From NCBI GenBank assembly GCA_017475785.1, contig JAFVEX010000062.1:1-7626 (forward strand): a stretch of 7,626 nt of DNA, read 5' to 3'. The notes beneath the pieces were generated by a model. It saw only the letters and a program-made list of their open reading frames with translations. It searched no databases and had not been told where the DNA came from. The position numbers and the translations under genes were made by a program. The DNA comes from Eubacterium sp. (GTDB lineage: Bacteria; Bacillota_A; Clostridia; Lachnospirales; Lachnospiraceae). Numbering within the stretch: the stretch's first letter is position 1; each line of letters opens with the position of its first letter. This document shows, piece after piece, positions 1-6,051 of this stretch.

Positions 1-1
1 T

Positions 2-227
2 GGAATTTGAAAGATTAAAAGCAATTGTAGCAGAACTTCTGGATCTTGATGAGGATAAGATCACCCCGGACGCATCTTTTAAAGATGACCTGGGCGCTGA
101 TTCCATCGATCTGGTGGAGCTGCACATGGCACTCGAGGACGAGACCGGCCTGACAATTCCGGATGAGAAGCTGGTGGAATTCAAGACCGTTCAGGACGTA
201 CTCGACTACATTAAGGAAAACGCCTGA
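2..227 (+). CDS. acpP: Acyl carrier protein (5' end cut by the window edge)
   Basis: Carrier protein that holds growing acyl chains on a 4'-phosphopantetheine arm during fatty acid synthesis in the cytoplasm. The window opens with TG, which fits the last two bases of an ATG. Reading from codon 3-5 gives 74 residues, 75 with the presumed Met, the usual ACP length. The phosphopantetheine site is in GADSIDLVEL: the Ser is residue 35 (codon 102-104), where most ACPs read DSLD and this one DSID. Helix III and the C-terminal part (IPDEKL, then TVQDVLDYI) are typical, and the protein is acidic as expected. The first base of the start codon and the promoter lie outside the window. The stop is 14 nt before hypF, so the two are probably cotranscribed. 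Whether it serves bulk fatty acid synthesis or a specialised pathway cannot be told from here. Confidence 0.93.
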   Translation, partial: EFERLKAIVAELLDLDEDKITPDASFKDDLGADSIDLVELHMALEDETGLTIPDEKLVEFKTVQDVLDYIKENA

Positions 228-241
228 GAAGGCAGTGGCAG

Positions 242-3200
242 ATGGATCAGACAGTTGCGGCAGAAATTCGTGTATATGGAATCGTGCAGGGGATCGGCTT
301 CCGCCCTTTTACAGCGCGGCTCGCCAGAGTCTGCGGCATTTCCGGCACAGTCTGCAACAGAGGTCCGTTTGTCGAAATTACAGCAGAGGGCAGGCAAGCA
401 TCTGTCGCGGCGTTTATCCGGCGCCTGCGCACAGACGCGCCTTCGCGCGCTGCCATTCTGAAACTGGAGCATCATGAAATATCGCCCGCCGGGCTGAAGT
501 CTTTTCGCATTCTTCCAAGCGAAAAAACCCGGGGCGATATTTTTGTGTCTCCGGACATCGCGATCTGCAAAACCTGCAGCAGAGAATTGTTCGATCCCGC
601 GAACCGGCGGTATCTGCATCCGTTTATTAACTGCACCGCGTGCGGGCCGCGCGTGACGATTCTGGACGCCATGCCCTATGACCGGCAGAGGACGAGCATG
701 AAGGCGTTTCCGATGTGTGAAGCGTGCGCGTCGGAATATGCCGATCCAGCCACCAGGAGGTATCACGCCCAGCCGGTCTGCTGCAATGACTGCGGGCCGG
801 AGCTTTATCTGCTGGGGGAGCCGGTGCGCGGAAAAGAAGCTCTGCTTCGGACGCGCGAAGTAATCCGTTCCGGCGGAATCGCGGCAGTCAAGGGAATCGG
901 CGGTTTTCACCTCTGTGCGGACGCCGCCAGTGATGACGCAGTTCTGCGGCTGCGGAAACTGAAAAACCGGCCATTTAAACCGTTTGCGGTCATGATGCGC
1001 GATCTGGAGACAGTGCGCCGGTACTGCGCGGTGACAGAGGAACAGGCAGAGATACTGGAAGGACCAAATAAGCCGATCCTGCTGCTCCCGAAGCTAAACC
1101 CGGACGCAGACGCAGAATCGAGGCAGCTGCGGGATGGGCTGCCGGATGCAGACGCCGGAATGAGGCAGCTGCGGGATGGGCTGCCGTACGCAGGCGCCGG
1201 AACGAAGCAGTTACAGGATGGGCTGCCGGATCGGATGCAGGCATGTGAACCGGGCAGGCTTTCCAGATTTGCCGCGCCGGATAATCCAAGACTTGGCGTC
1301 ATGCTTCCATATGCCCCGGTGCAGTTACTGCTGTTTTCATGGCCCGACGGAAAAGAGATGCCGGACGCGCTGATCATGACCAGTGGAAATGCGCAGGATA
1401 CGCCGATCTGCATGAATGATGAAGAAGCAGCTCGATTTTTATCGCCCCTTTGTGATACGATTTTATCGAACGACCGGGAAATCAGGCTCCGGGCAGATGA
1501 CTCGGTGATGGACTGGTTTGACGGAGAGCCGTATATGGTCCGGCGGTCTCGCGGCTACGCGCCGCTTCCGGTCATGGTGACAGAATCACGTGACTGGCAG
1601 ACGCCGGAAATCGCAGCAGGAAAGAATCTGAGAAGCAATGCAGAAGAGGCTCCGGAAGGCATTGAAGAAGAGACTCCGAAAAGCACTGCAGAAGAGGCTT
1701 CGGGAAACGCCGAAGAAAAGACTTCGAAAAGCGCAGCAGAAGATGTCCTGAAAGGGGCAGCAGTAAAGGATCCGGGAGACATTGCAGAAAAGGTTCCGAA
1801 ATGTACTGCAGTAAAGGCTCCGGGAAAAGTGCTGGGAATCGGGGGAGAGCTGAAAAACGCGTTCTGCCTCGCTTCAGAAGAATTATACTATTTATCCCCT
1901 TATATCGGGAATCTGACAGATGTGCGGGGGACGGATGCGCTGGAATCTGCTGTCACACGAATGGAAGAGCTGCTGGAGATCCGGCCGGACAGGGTCGTAT
2001 GTGACCTGCATCCCGGCTACATGTCCTCAGGAACGGCAAAAAGAATTGCCGCCATCAATGGAATACCAGTCGAGATGGTACAGCATCATCACGCGCATAT
2101 ACTCTCGTGCATGGCCGAAAATGACTGCCAGGAACCTGTGATTGGCATTGCGTTTGACGGAACCGGATACGGGTCGGATGGAACAGTCTGGGGCGGGGAA
2201 TTTCTGATCGCAGACCGAAGCGGATTCCAAAGAGCCGGGTCGATTGAGCCCTTCACACAGACAGGCGGTGATCTTGCCCCGCGGGAAGGCTGGCGCGCCG
2301 CAGCGGCGCTGCTGATGCAGGGATGCCATACGAAAAAGATGACAGCAGACGAACCGGAAAGTGGAAGAACAGGGGCGAAACTGGAAGAACCAGAAGGCAG
2401 AATGATCAAGGGAAAAACAGAACGACCGAAAACCGGTATGACAGGGGACAAACCGGACAAACCGGAAGCTGGCATGGCCGAAAAAATGTTGATTCAGCTT
2501 GGCGTCTGTACGGCCGACGAGCTTCGACTCGTTCGGGCAATGATTCAAAATGGCATCAATGCCATTCCCTCATCCAGCGCCGGACGTGTTTTCGACGCCG
2601 CCAGCGCCGTGCTCGGACTGCGCCGATGCTCTACCAGCGAGGGAGAGGCGTCTATGGTGCTGCAGTTTGCAGCAGAAAAATACCAGAAGGTTATAGGGAA
2701 TTTGCCGGAACCACTGCAAAGAGACAGTCTGGCCGAATATGCCCGACGGATTCCGCTGGCGCAGACGCAATGTAGTTCCCATCCAGATGGAAGAGCCGGC
2801 GATACAGCAAGTCAGGCACAAAGCAGTTCACTTTTACAGATTCCGGTATCATGTCAGGCGCAATGCAGTTCGTTTTTTCAAATTCCGGTGTCATGGCTGA
2901 TCAGGGAACTTGCGGTTCGCAGACAGAGCCGGATGCCGCAAAAAGAATCCGGAAGAGAGGATCAGTTACAACAGGCAGAATCCGGCAGACAGGGGCAGAT
3001 TCCGCAGGCAGAACCTGGCAGACAGGGGCAGATTCCGCCGGCAGAATCCAGCAGACAGGGCCAGTTACAGCCGGCAGAACCTGGCAGACAGGAGCAGATT
3101 CTGCAGGCAGAACCCGGCAGACAGGGGCAGATTCCGCAGGCAGACCCATCACACGCAATCTGCCGGCTGGCGTATGAGTTTCACGAAGCTATGGCCGTGC

Positions 3201-3403
3201 TGATCGCCCGCGGCGCGGAGCGATGCCGGGATCTGAGCGGGCTGAATACTGTCGCACTCTCCGGCGGCGTGATGCAGAACACTTTGCTGCTCTCCCGCTG
3301 CATCAAGCATCTGGAGGACGCAGGATTCCGCGTCCTGCGCCATCACATGGTACCCCCAAATGACGGAGGGATTGCCCTGGGACAGGCGTATTACCGGCCG
3401 TGA
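242..3403 (+). CDS. hypF: Carbamoyltransferase HypF with five repeat-expanded loops
   Basis: HypF makes the thiocarboxamide precursor of the CN ligands of [NiFe]-hydrogenase: it uses carbamoyl phosphate and ATP to form carbamoyl-AMP and carbamoylates HypE. Domains in order: acylphosphatase-like (about 5-95; VQGIGFRPF with Arg21, and Asn39); zinc fingers (Cys109/112, 131/134, 159/162, 181/184, each pair of CxxC motifs separated by 18 residues); YrdC-like (about 197-445; KNRPFKPFAVM at 241-251); Kae1-like C-terminal domain (GGELKN at 534-539, HHHAH at 615-619, FDGTGYG at 638-644, LSGGVMQN and PPNDGGIALGQ near the end). It is 1053 residues long against about 750-780 normally. The excess lies in five tandem-repeat insertions at roughly residues 288-329, 466-529, 704-749, 841-885 and 899-970; removing them leaves about 784. 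All motifs are intact and no stop interrupts the frame, so it is probably functional. The ATG follows GAGAAGG by a normal distance. No hypA-E or hydrogenase gene is visible in the window. Confidence 0.95.
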   Translation: MDQTVAAEIRVYGIVQGIGFRPFTARLARVCGISGTVCNRGPFVEITAEGRQASVAAFIRRLRTDAPSRAAILKLEHHEISPAGLKSFRILPSEKTRGDIFVSPDIAICKTCSRELFDPANRRYLHPFINCTACGPRVTILDAMPYDRQRTSMKAFPMCEACASEYADPATRRYHAQPVCCNDCGPELYLLGEPVRGKEALLRTREVIRSGGIAAVKGIGGFHLCADAASDDAVLRLRKLKNRPFKPFAVMMRDLETVRRYCAVTEEQAEILEGPNKPILLLPKLNPDADAESRQLRDGLPDADAGMRQLRDGLPYAGAGTKQLQDGLPDRMQACEPGRLSRFAAPDNPRLGVMLPYAPVQLLLFSWPDGKEMPDALIMTSGNAQDTPICMNDEEAARFLSPLCDTILSNDREIRLRADDSVMDWFDGEPYMVRRSRGYAPLPVMVTESRDWQTPEIAAGKNLRSNAEEAPEGIEEETPKSTAEEASGNAEEKTSKSAAEDVLKGAAVKDPGDIAEKVPKCTAVKAPGKVLGIGGELKNAFCLASEELYYLSPYIGNLTDVRGTDALESAVTRMEELLEIRPDRVVCDLHPGYMSSGTAKRIAAINGIPVEMVQHHHAHILSCMAENDCQEPVIGIAFDGTGYGSDGTVWGGEFLIADRSGFQRAGSIEPFTQTGGDLAPREGWRAAAALLMQGCHTKKMTADEPESGRTGAKLEEPEGRMIKGKTERPKTGMTGDKPDKPEAGMAEKMLIQLGVCTADELRLVRAMIQNGINAIPSSSAGRVFDAASAVLGLRRCSTSEGEASMVLQFAAEKYQKVIGNLPEPLQRDSLAEYARRIPLAQTQCSSHPDGRAGDTASQAQSSSLLQIPVSCQAQCSSFFQIPVSWLIRELAVRRQSRMPQKESGREDQLQQAESGRQGQIPQAEPGRQGQIPPAESSRQGQLQPAEPGRQEQILQAEPGRQGQIPQADPSHAICRLAYEFHEAMAVLIARGAERCRDLSGLNTVALSGGVMQNTLLLSRCIKHLEDAGFRVLRHHMVPPNDGGIALGQAYYRP
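1103..1228 (+). repeat. In-frame 42-bp tandem repeat x3 in hypF (insert 1)
   Basis: Three head-to-tail 42-bp units at 1103-1144, 1145-1186 and 1187-1228 encode residues 288-329. The protein unit is DADAGMRQLRDGLP with variants. By hand alignment copies 1 and 2 share about 37 of 42 bases and copies 2 and 3 about 34. The array sits in the YrdC-like domain between LLLPK and the conserved LGVMLPYAP, where HypF proteins normally have a short variable loop. Units 1 and 2 each contain the inverted repeat GGCAGC/GCTGCC, which could form a small hairpin and promote slippage. Confidence 0.95.
1637..1828 (+). repeat. In-frame degenerate 24-bp repeat, about 8 units, in hypF (insert 2)
   Basis: Residues 466-529 are 64 residues that divide into eight diverged 8-residue units, for example NAEEAPEG, IEEETPKS, TAEEASGN, AAEDVLKG, AAVKDPGD, IAEKVPKC and TAVKAPGK. 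One unit is shifted by one residue. The segment is rich in Glu, Ala, Lys and Pro and lies between the end of the YrdC-like domain (RGYAPLPV) and the start of the Kae1-like domain (GIGGELKN), where the family usually has only a short linker. It looks like the oldest of the hypF arrays because the units are the most diverged. Confidence 0.8.
2351..2488 (+). repeat. In-frame 36-bp repeat, about 3.8 units, in hypF (insert 3)
   Basis: Residues 704-749 divide into 12-residue units EPESGRTGAKLE, EPEGRMIKGKTE, RPKTGMTGDKPD and a partial KPEAGMAEKM. The preceding KMTAD (2336-2350) resembles the MTGD segment of unit 3 and may be the tail of another copy. The segment is basic and acidic mixed, rich in Lys, Glu, Pro and Gly. 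It follows the Kae1-like stretch EGWRAAAALLMQG and precedes IQLGV, a place where other HypF proteins have a short loop. Confidence 0.8.
2762..2896 (+). repeat. In-frame 42-bp repeat, 2 clear copies plus a diverged one, in hypF (insert 4)
   Basis: Two adjacent 14-codon units, 2813-2854 and 2855-2896, encode QAQSSSLLQIPVSC and QAQCSSFFQIPVSW (residues 858-885). A more distant relative starts at 2762 with QTQCSSHPD. Unlike the other hypF insertions the unit is partly hydrophobic. The final Trp may already belong to the native segment WLIREL that follows. Confidence 0.85.
2936..3151 (+). repeat. In-frame 33-bp tandem repeat, about 6.5 units, in hypF (insert 5)
   Basis: Six 33-bp units (2936-3133) plus 18 bases of a seventh encode residues 899-970 with the 11-residue unit PQAEPGRQGQI and variants such as PPAESSRQGQL and LQAEPGRQGQI. 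The first unit (PQKESGREDQL) is the most diverged. The array is rich in Gln, Gly, Arg, Glu and Pro and is predicted disordered. It lies between WLIREL and the helix AICRLAYEFHEAM of the Kae1-like domain. Because the unit is a multiple of three and lacks stops in other frames, it also opens spurious frames on both strands. Confidence 0.95.
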
Positions 3404-3405
3404 TT

Positions 3406-3434
3406 TTGCACAATCTGGCATTTTGGGATAGAAG
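3406..3434 (+). promoter_or_regulatory. Possible promoter for nudC-galE
   Basis: TTGCAC (3406-3411), a 17-bp spacer and TAGAAG (3429-3434) give a weak sigma-A-like match (about 4 of 6 at the -10), just after the hypF stop. Transcription would begin near 3441, next to the inverted repeat at 3444-3460. The match is weak and readthrough from hypF is an alternative. Confidence 0.25.
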
Positions 3435-3443
3435 AAGTATTGC

Positions 3444-3460
3444 AATTATCTGAGATAATT
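3444..3460. promoter_or_regulatory. Perfect 7-bp inverted repeat upstream of nudC
   Basis: AATTATC-TGA-GATAATT is a perfect dyad with a 3-base centre, 25 bp before the nudC start and ahead of its ribosome binding site. It is too AT-rich and lacks a T-run, so it is not a convincing terminator. It is better read as a possible protein binding site. Confidence 0.4.
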
Positions 3461-3485
3461 CATAAAAAGAAAGGACCACAGACGC

Positions 3486-4319
3486 ATGATTCAGGATATT
3501 GCCCCAAATGTTTTTCATAATGAATTTCATGACCGCCAGCCGCAGGCGCATGAGCATGTGCTTATGTATCGCGGCGATCAGGCTTTGATTGGTTACGATG
3601 AGGAGGGGCGTTTGATCTACCCGACCATTGATCAGTTTGCCGGAAGGGATATTTCCTACACCTACCTGTTTGCGGTAGATAATACGGAGTATTTTCTCGG
3701 CGATCTCAAAGAAGATTACATTCCGGAAGGTTTTTCTTATGAAAATATGTTTGTGTTCCGGAAGACAAGGCCGATGAACCGCGCGTTTGCCGGCGTCACA
3801 GGACATTCTCTCTACGAGTGGTACGAGGGGCATACGTACTGCGGACGCTGCGGGACGCCGACAGAGAAGGATCACAAAGAGCGTATGGTGAGATGTCCGA
3901 AATGCGGGCTTATGAATTATCCGCGCATCAGTCCGGCGGTAATCGTGGCAGTCACGCACAACGGAAAGATTCTGATGAGCAAATACGCCGGCCGGGGATA
4001 CACCCGGTTTGCGCTGCTGGCAGGATTTGCGGAGATCGGGGAGACCATCGAGCAGACCGTCCACAGAGAAGTGATGGAGGAGGTCGGAGTCCGGGTGAAA
4101 AACCTCCGGTTTTACAAGAGTCAGCCGTGGCCGTTTTCCAGTTCGCTCCTGATGGGGTTTTTCTGTGACCTGGACGGGGACGAAGAAACGCTTACGCTGG
4201 ATCACGAAGAACTCTCGATGGCCGGGTGGTATACCCCGGAGGAGGTGCCGGAGGATGATGAAATTTCTCTGACACGCGAGATGATGCAGATGTTCAAAAA
4301 GGGAACTTATCCAAGATAA
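3486..4319 (+). CDS. nudC: NAD(H) pyrophosphatase / NAD-cap RNA decapping Nudix hydrolase NudC
   Basis: Cytoplasmic hydrolase that cleaves NADH to NMNH and AMP; characterised family members also remove 5' NAD caps from RNA. The 277-residue protein has the full NudC layout. An N-terminal domain (1-115) is followed by a zinc ribbon with Cys119/122 and Cys137/140 (CGRCG and CPKCG). Next is the Nudix domain with a complete Nudix box: Gly180, Glu186, Arg194, Glu195, Glu198, Glu199 and Gly201. The NudC-specific SQPWPF motif is at 212-217; it continues SSS where the family consensus is PxS, a small deviation. The ATG at 3486 is preceded by AGAAAGGA (3468-3475) with a 10-nt spacer. galE begins 18 nt downstream with its own strong ribosome binding site, so the two are likely one transcript. 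Confidence 0.95.
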   Translation: MIQDIAPNVFHNEFHDRQPQAHEHVLMYRGDQALIGYDEEGRLIYPTIDQFAGRDISYTYLFAVDNTEYFLGDLKEDYIPEGFSYENMFVFRKTRPMNRAFAGVTGHSLYEWYEGHTYCGRCGTPTEKDHKERMVRCPKCGLMNYPRISPAVIVAVTHNGKILMSKYAGRGYTRFALLAGFAEIGETIEQTVHREVMEEVGVRVKNLRFYKSQPWPFSSSLLMGFFCDLDGDEETLTLDHEELSMAGWYTPEEVPEDDEISLTREMMQMFKKGTYPR

Positions 4320-4337
4320 AAAGAAAAGGAGAAAAAT

Positions 4338-5354
4338 ATGAGAATACTGGTGACTGGCGGCGCGGGCTATATTGGCAGCCACACGTGCGTGGAGCTTCTG
4401 ATTGAGGGGCATGAGGTAGTAATTCTGGACAACCTTTATAATTCCAGCAGGAAGGCTGTGGAACGGGTTCAGGAGATTGCCGGGAAGACGGTGACGTTTT
4501 ATGAGGCGGATATCCGTGACCGCGCGGCGCTGGAGGATATTTTCGCGAAAGAAGCGATTGACGCGGTGATTCATTTTGCGGGGCTGAAAGCGGTCGGAGA
4601 ATCGGTCGCGAAGCCGATTGAATATTATGAAAACAATATCGGGGGAACACTGACGCTCTGTGATGTGATGCGGAATGCAGGCGTCCGGAACATCATCTTC
4701 AGTTCATCGGCGACGGTCTACGGGGATCCTGCGGAAATCCCGATTACAGAGAATTGCCCGAAGGGTGTCTGCACAAATCCTTACGGATGGACAAAATCCA
4801 TGCTGGAACAGATTCTGACGGACATTCATACTTCGGACGAGGAGTGGAATGTCGTACTTCTGCGCTATTTTAATCCGATTGGCGCGCACAGAAGCGGCAT
4901 GATCGGAGAGGATCCCAAGGGTATCCCTAATAATCTGCTGCCCTATGTCGCGCAGGTCGCCATCGGAAAGCTGCCGCAGATCGGCGTCTTTGGAAATGAT
5001 TATGATACGCCGGACGGTACCGGCGTGCGAGACTATATTCACGTTGTGGATCTTGCCCGCGGCCACGTTAAGGCACTTGCCAAACTGGCGCCGGGCAGCG
5101 GCGTATCTGTGTACAATCTGGGTACCGGAAACGGCTACAGTGTGCTGGATGTCATCCACGCGTTTGAAAAAGCCTGCGGCCACGCGCTCCCGTACGAAAT
5201 TAAGCCGCGCCGCCCCGGCGACATCGCTGCCTGCTACGCGAAGTGCGATAAGGCGAAAGCGGAGCTGGGCTGGGAGGCCGAGTACGGGATCGAGGAGATG
5301 TGCGCTGATTCCTGGAGATGGCAGAGCCAGAACCCGAACGGGTATGCGGATTAA
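4338..5354 (+). CDS. galE: UDP-glucose 4-epimerase GalE (Cys299 type)
   Basis: NAD-dependent interconversion of UDP-glucose and UDP-galactose, the Leloir pathway step that also supplies galactose for surface glycans. It is an extended short-chain dehydrogenase of 338 residues, the same length as the E. coli enzyme. The NAD-binding GGAGYIG is at 7-13. The catalytic Ser124, Tyr149 and Lys153 (SSSATVYG and YGWTK) sit at the same numbers as in E. coli GalE, as does the C-terminal RRPGD region. At 299, where E. coli has the gatekeeper Tyr, this protein has Cys (codon 5232-5234), as in human GALE. A Cys there opens the pocket for N-acetylated sugars, so activity on UDP-GlcNAc/UDP-GalNAc is inferred. 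AAGGAG at 4326-4331 with a 6-nt spacer supports the start. No galK or galT is in the window; the gene is paired with nudC. Confidence 0.96.
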   Translation: MRILVTGGAGYIGSHTCVELLIEGHEVVILDNLYNSSRKAVERVQEIAGKTVTFYEADIRDRAALEDIFAKEAIDAVIHFAGLKAVGESVAKPIEYYENNIGGTLTLCDVMRNAGVRNIIFSSSATVYGDPAEIPITENCPKGVCTNPYGWTKSMLEQILTDIHTSDEEWNVVLLRYFNPIGAHRSGMIGEDPKGIPNNLLPYVAQVAIGKLPQIGVFGNDYDTPDGTGVRDYIHVVDLARGHVKALAKLAPGSGVSVYNLGTGNGYSVLDVIHAFEKACGHALPYEIKPRRPGDIAACYAKCDKAKAELGWEAEYGIEEMCADSWRWQSQNPNGYAD

Positions 5355-5361
5355 TCAGCGC

Positions 5362-5582
5362 TCAGCCCGGATACACCAGTTTGTCAGGCATGGCGAAGTA
5401 CCCGGTTCAGCCCGGATACACCAGTTTGTCAGGCATGGCGAAGTACCCGGCTCAGCCCGGACACACCAGCCTGTCAGGCATGGTGAAGTACCCGATTCAG
5501 CCCGGATATACCAGCCTGTCAGGCATGGCGAAGTACCCTGATTCAGTTCGGATACACCAGCCTGTCAGGCGTGATGTGGTAC
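5362..5582. repeat. 45-bp tandem repeat array between galE and luxS
   Basis: Units begin at 5362, 5407, 5452, 5497 and 5543; the last interval is 46 because of one extra T. Copies 1 and 2 differ only at their last base; copies 3 and 4 carry a few changes; copy 5 is the real 3' end of luxS (roughly 5543-5582) and is the most diverged. On the - strand each complete unit encodes a version of the LuxS tail, PDKLVYPG or PDRLVYPG plus stop, compared with PDRLVYPN plus stop in LuxS itself. Copies 3-5 share AGCCTGTCAGG while copies 1-2 have AGTTTGTCAGG, so the array seems to have grown from luxS towards galE. Copies 1-4 are contiguous without spacers and no T-run terminator was seen. Confidence 0.95.
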
Positions 5583-6019
5583 AGGACGTCCAGATAACGC
5601 CGCGCATAGTACTTTGCCATATAGATATTCATATCAAGATAGTTGCCGCAGTCGCGCGGGGAGGCACCGGGAATATCTCCTTCAAAATCCCGGATATATT
5701 CAAAGGTGCGCCGGATCAGCGTCACAATCTCCTCGGATTCCAGATCGCCGCGCAGCAGCAGGTAGAATCCGGTCCGGCAGCCCATCGGGCCAAAATAGAC
5801 GATGCGGTCCTTCCATATGCGGTCATTCCGCAGGAAGGTCGCTCCGACATGTTCAATAGCATGAACCTCTGCCGTATTCATGACCGGTTCCTCATTCGGA
5901 GAGGTAATGCGCAGGTCAAAGGTTGTGACGACGTCGCCTCCCACAGGATCCTTGCGCGAGACGTAGATGCCCGGCTGCAGCCTGAAGTGATCGATGGTGA
6001 AGCTTGCGATTTTTTCCAT
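5543..6019 (-). CDS. luxS: S-ribosylhomocysteine lyase LuxS (autoinducer-2 synthase)
   Basis: Cytoplasmic metalloenzyme of the activated methyl cycle. It splits S-ribosylhomocysteine into homocysteine and DPD, the precursor of the AI-2 signal. It is 158 residues long, normal for the family. The metal ligands are His53 and His57 in HAIEH, with Cys124 in PRDCGNY; Glu56 and Cys81 in GPMGCRTG are the catalytic residues. The TSPNEEPVMNTAEVH and FEGDIPGASP blocks are the clostridial form. The frame is open 14 codons further upstream to 6061, but the start at 6019 is chosen because AAAGGAG lies 7 nt before it and the family begins MEKIASF. The last residues (PDRLVYPN) and the stop lie in the terminal copy of the 45-bp array. 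It faces galE convergently and lies 75 bp after an RluA-family gene. Confidence 0.97.
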   Translation of the reverse strand: MEKIASFTIDHFRLQPGIYVSRKDPVGGDVVTTFDLRITSPNEEPVMNTAEVHAIEHVGATFLRNDRIWKDRIVYFGPMGCRTGFYLLLRGDLESEEIVTLIRRTFEYIRDFEGDIPGASPRDCGNYLDMNIYMAKYYARRYLDVLYHITPDRLVYPN

Positions 6020-6026
6020 GGGATTA

Positions 6027-6033
6027 CTCCTTT
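6027..6033 (-). promoter_or_regulatory. Ribosome binding site that fixes the luxS start
   Basis: On the - strand AAAGGAG lies 7 nt before the ATG at 6019. It falls inside the longer open frame that begins at 6061, so it rules in favour of the 158-residue LuxS. Confidence 0.85.
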
Positions 6034-6051
6034 CTTTGCTTCTTACAGTGC

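Noticed and set aside
2936..3151. G-quadruplex formation in the 33-bp array
   Set aside because: G-runs are mostly two bases with one run of four per unit and irregular spacing, so a stable canonical quadruplex is not supported.
2851..3177. Alternative + and - strand frames over the 33-bp array
   Set aside because: These are side effects of a stop-free repeat unit inside hypF, whose frame continues into conserved C-terminal motifs.
242..3403. hypF as a degenerating pseudogene
   Set aside because: There is no stop or frameshift, all catalytic and zinc motifs are present, and every insertion keeps the frame.
3303..4574. 423-codon open frame on the - strand
   Set aside because: It lies wholly opposite the ends of hypF, all of nudC and the start of galE, has no recognisable domain, and its frame mirrors the GC-rich codon use of the real genes.
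5355..5542. Bidirectional terminator between galE and luxS
   Set aside because: Only short dyads such as GCCTG-T-CAGGC are present and none is followed by a T-run on either strand.
5362..5582. CRISPR array
   Set aside because: The 45-bp units are contiguous with no unique spacers, and one end is the luxS coding end.
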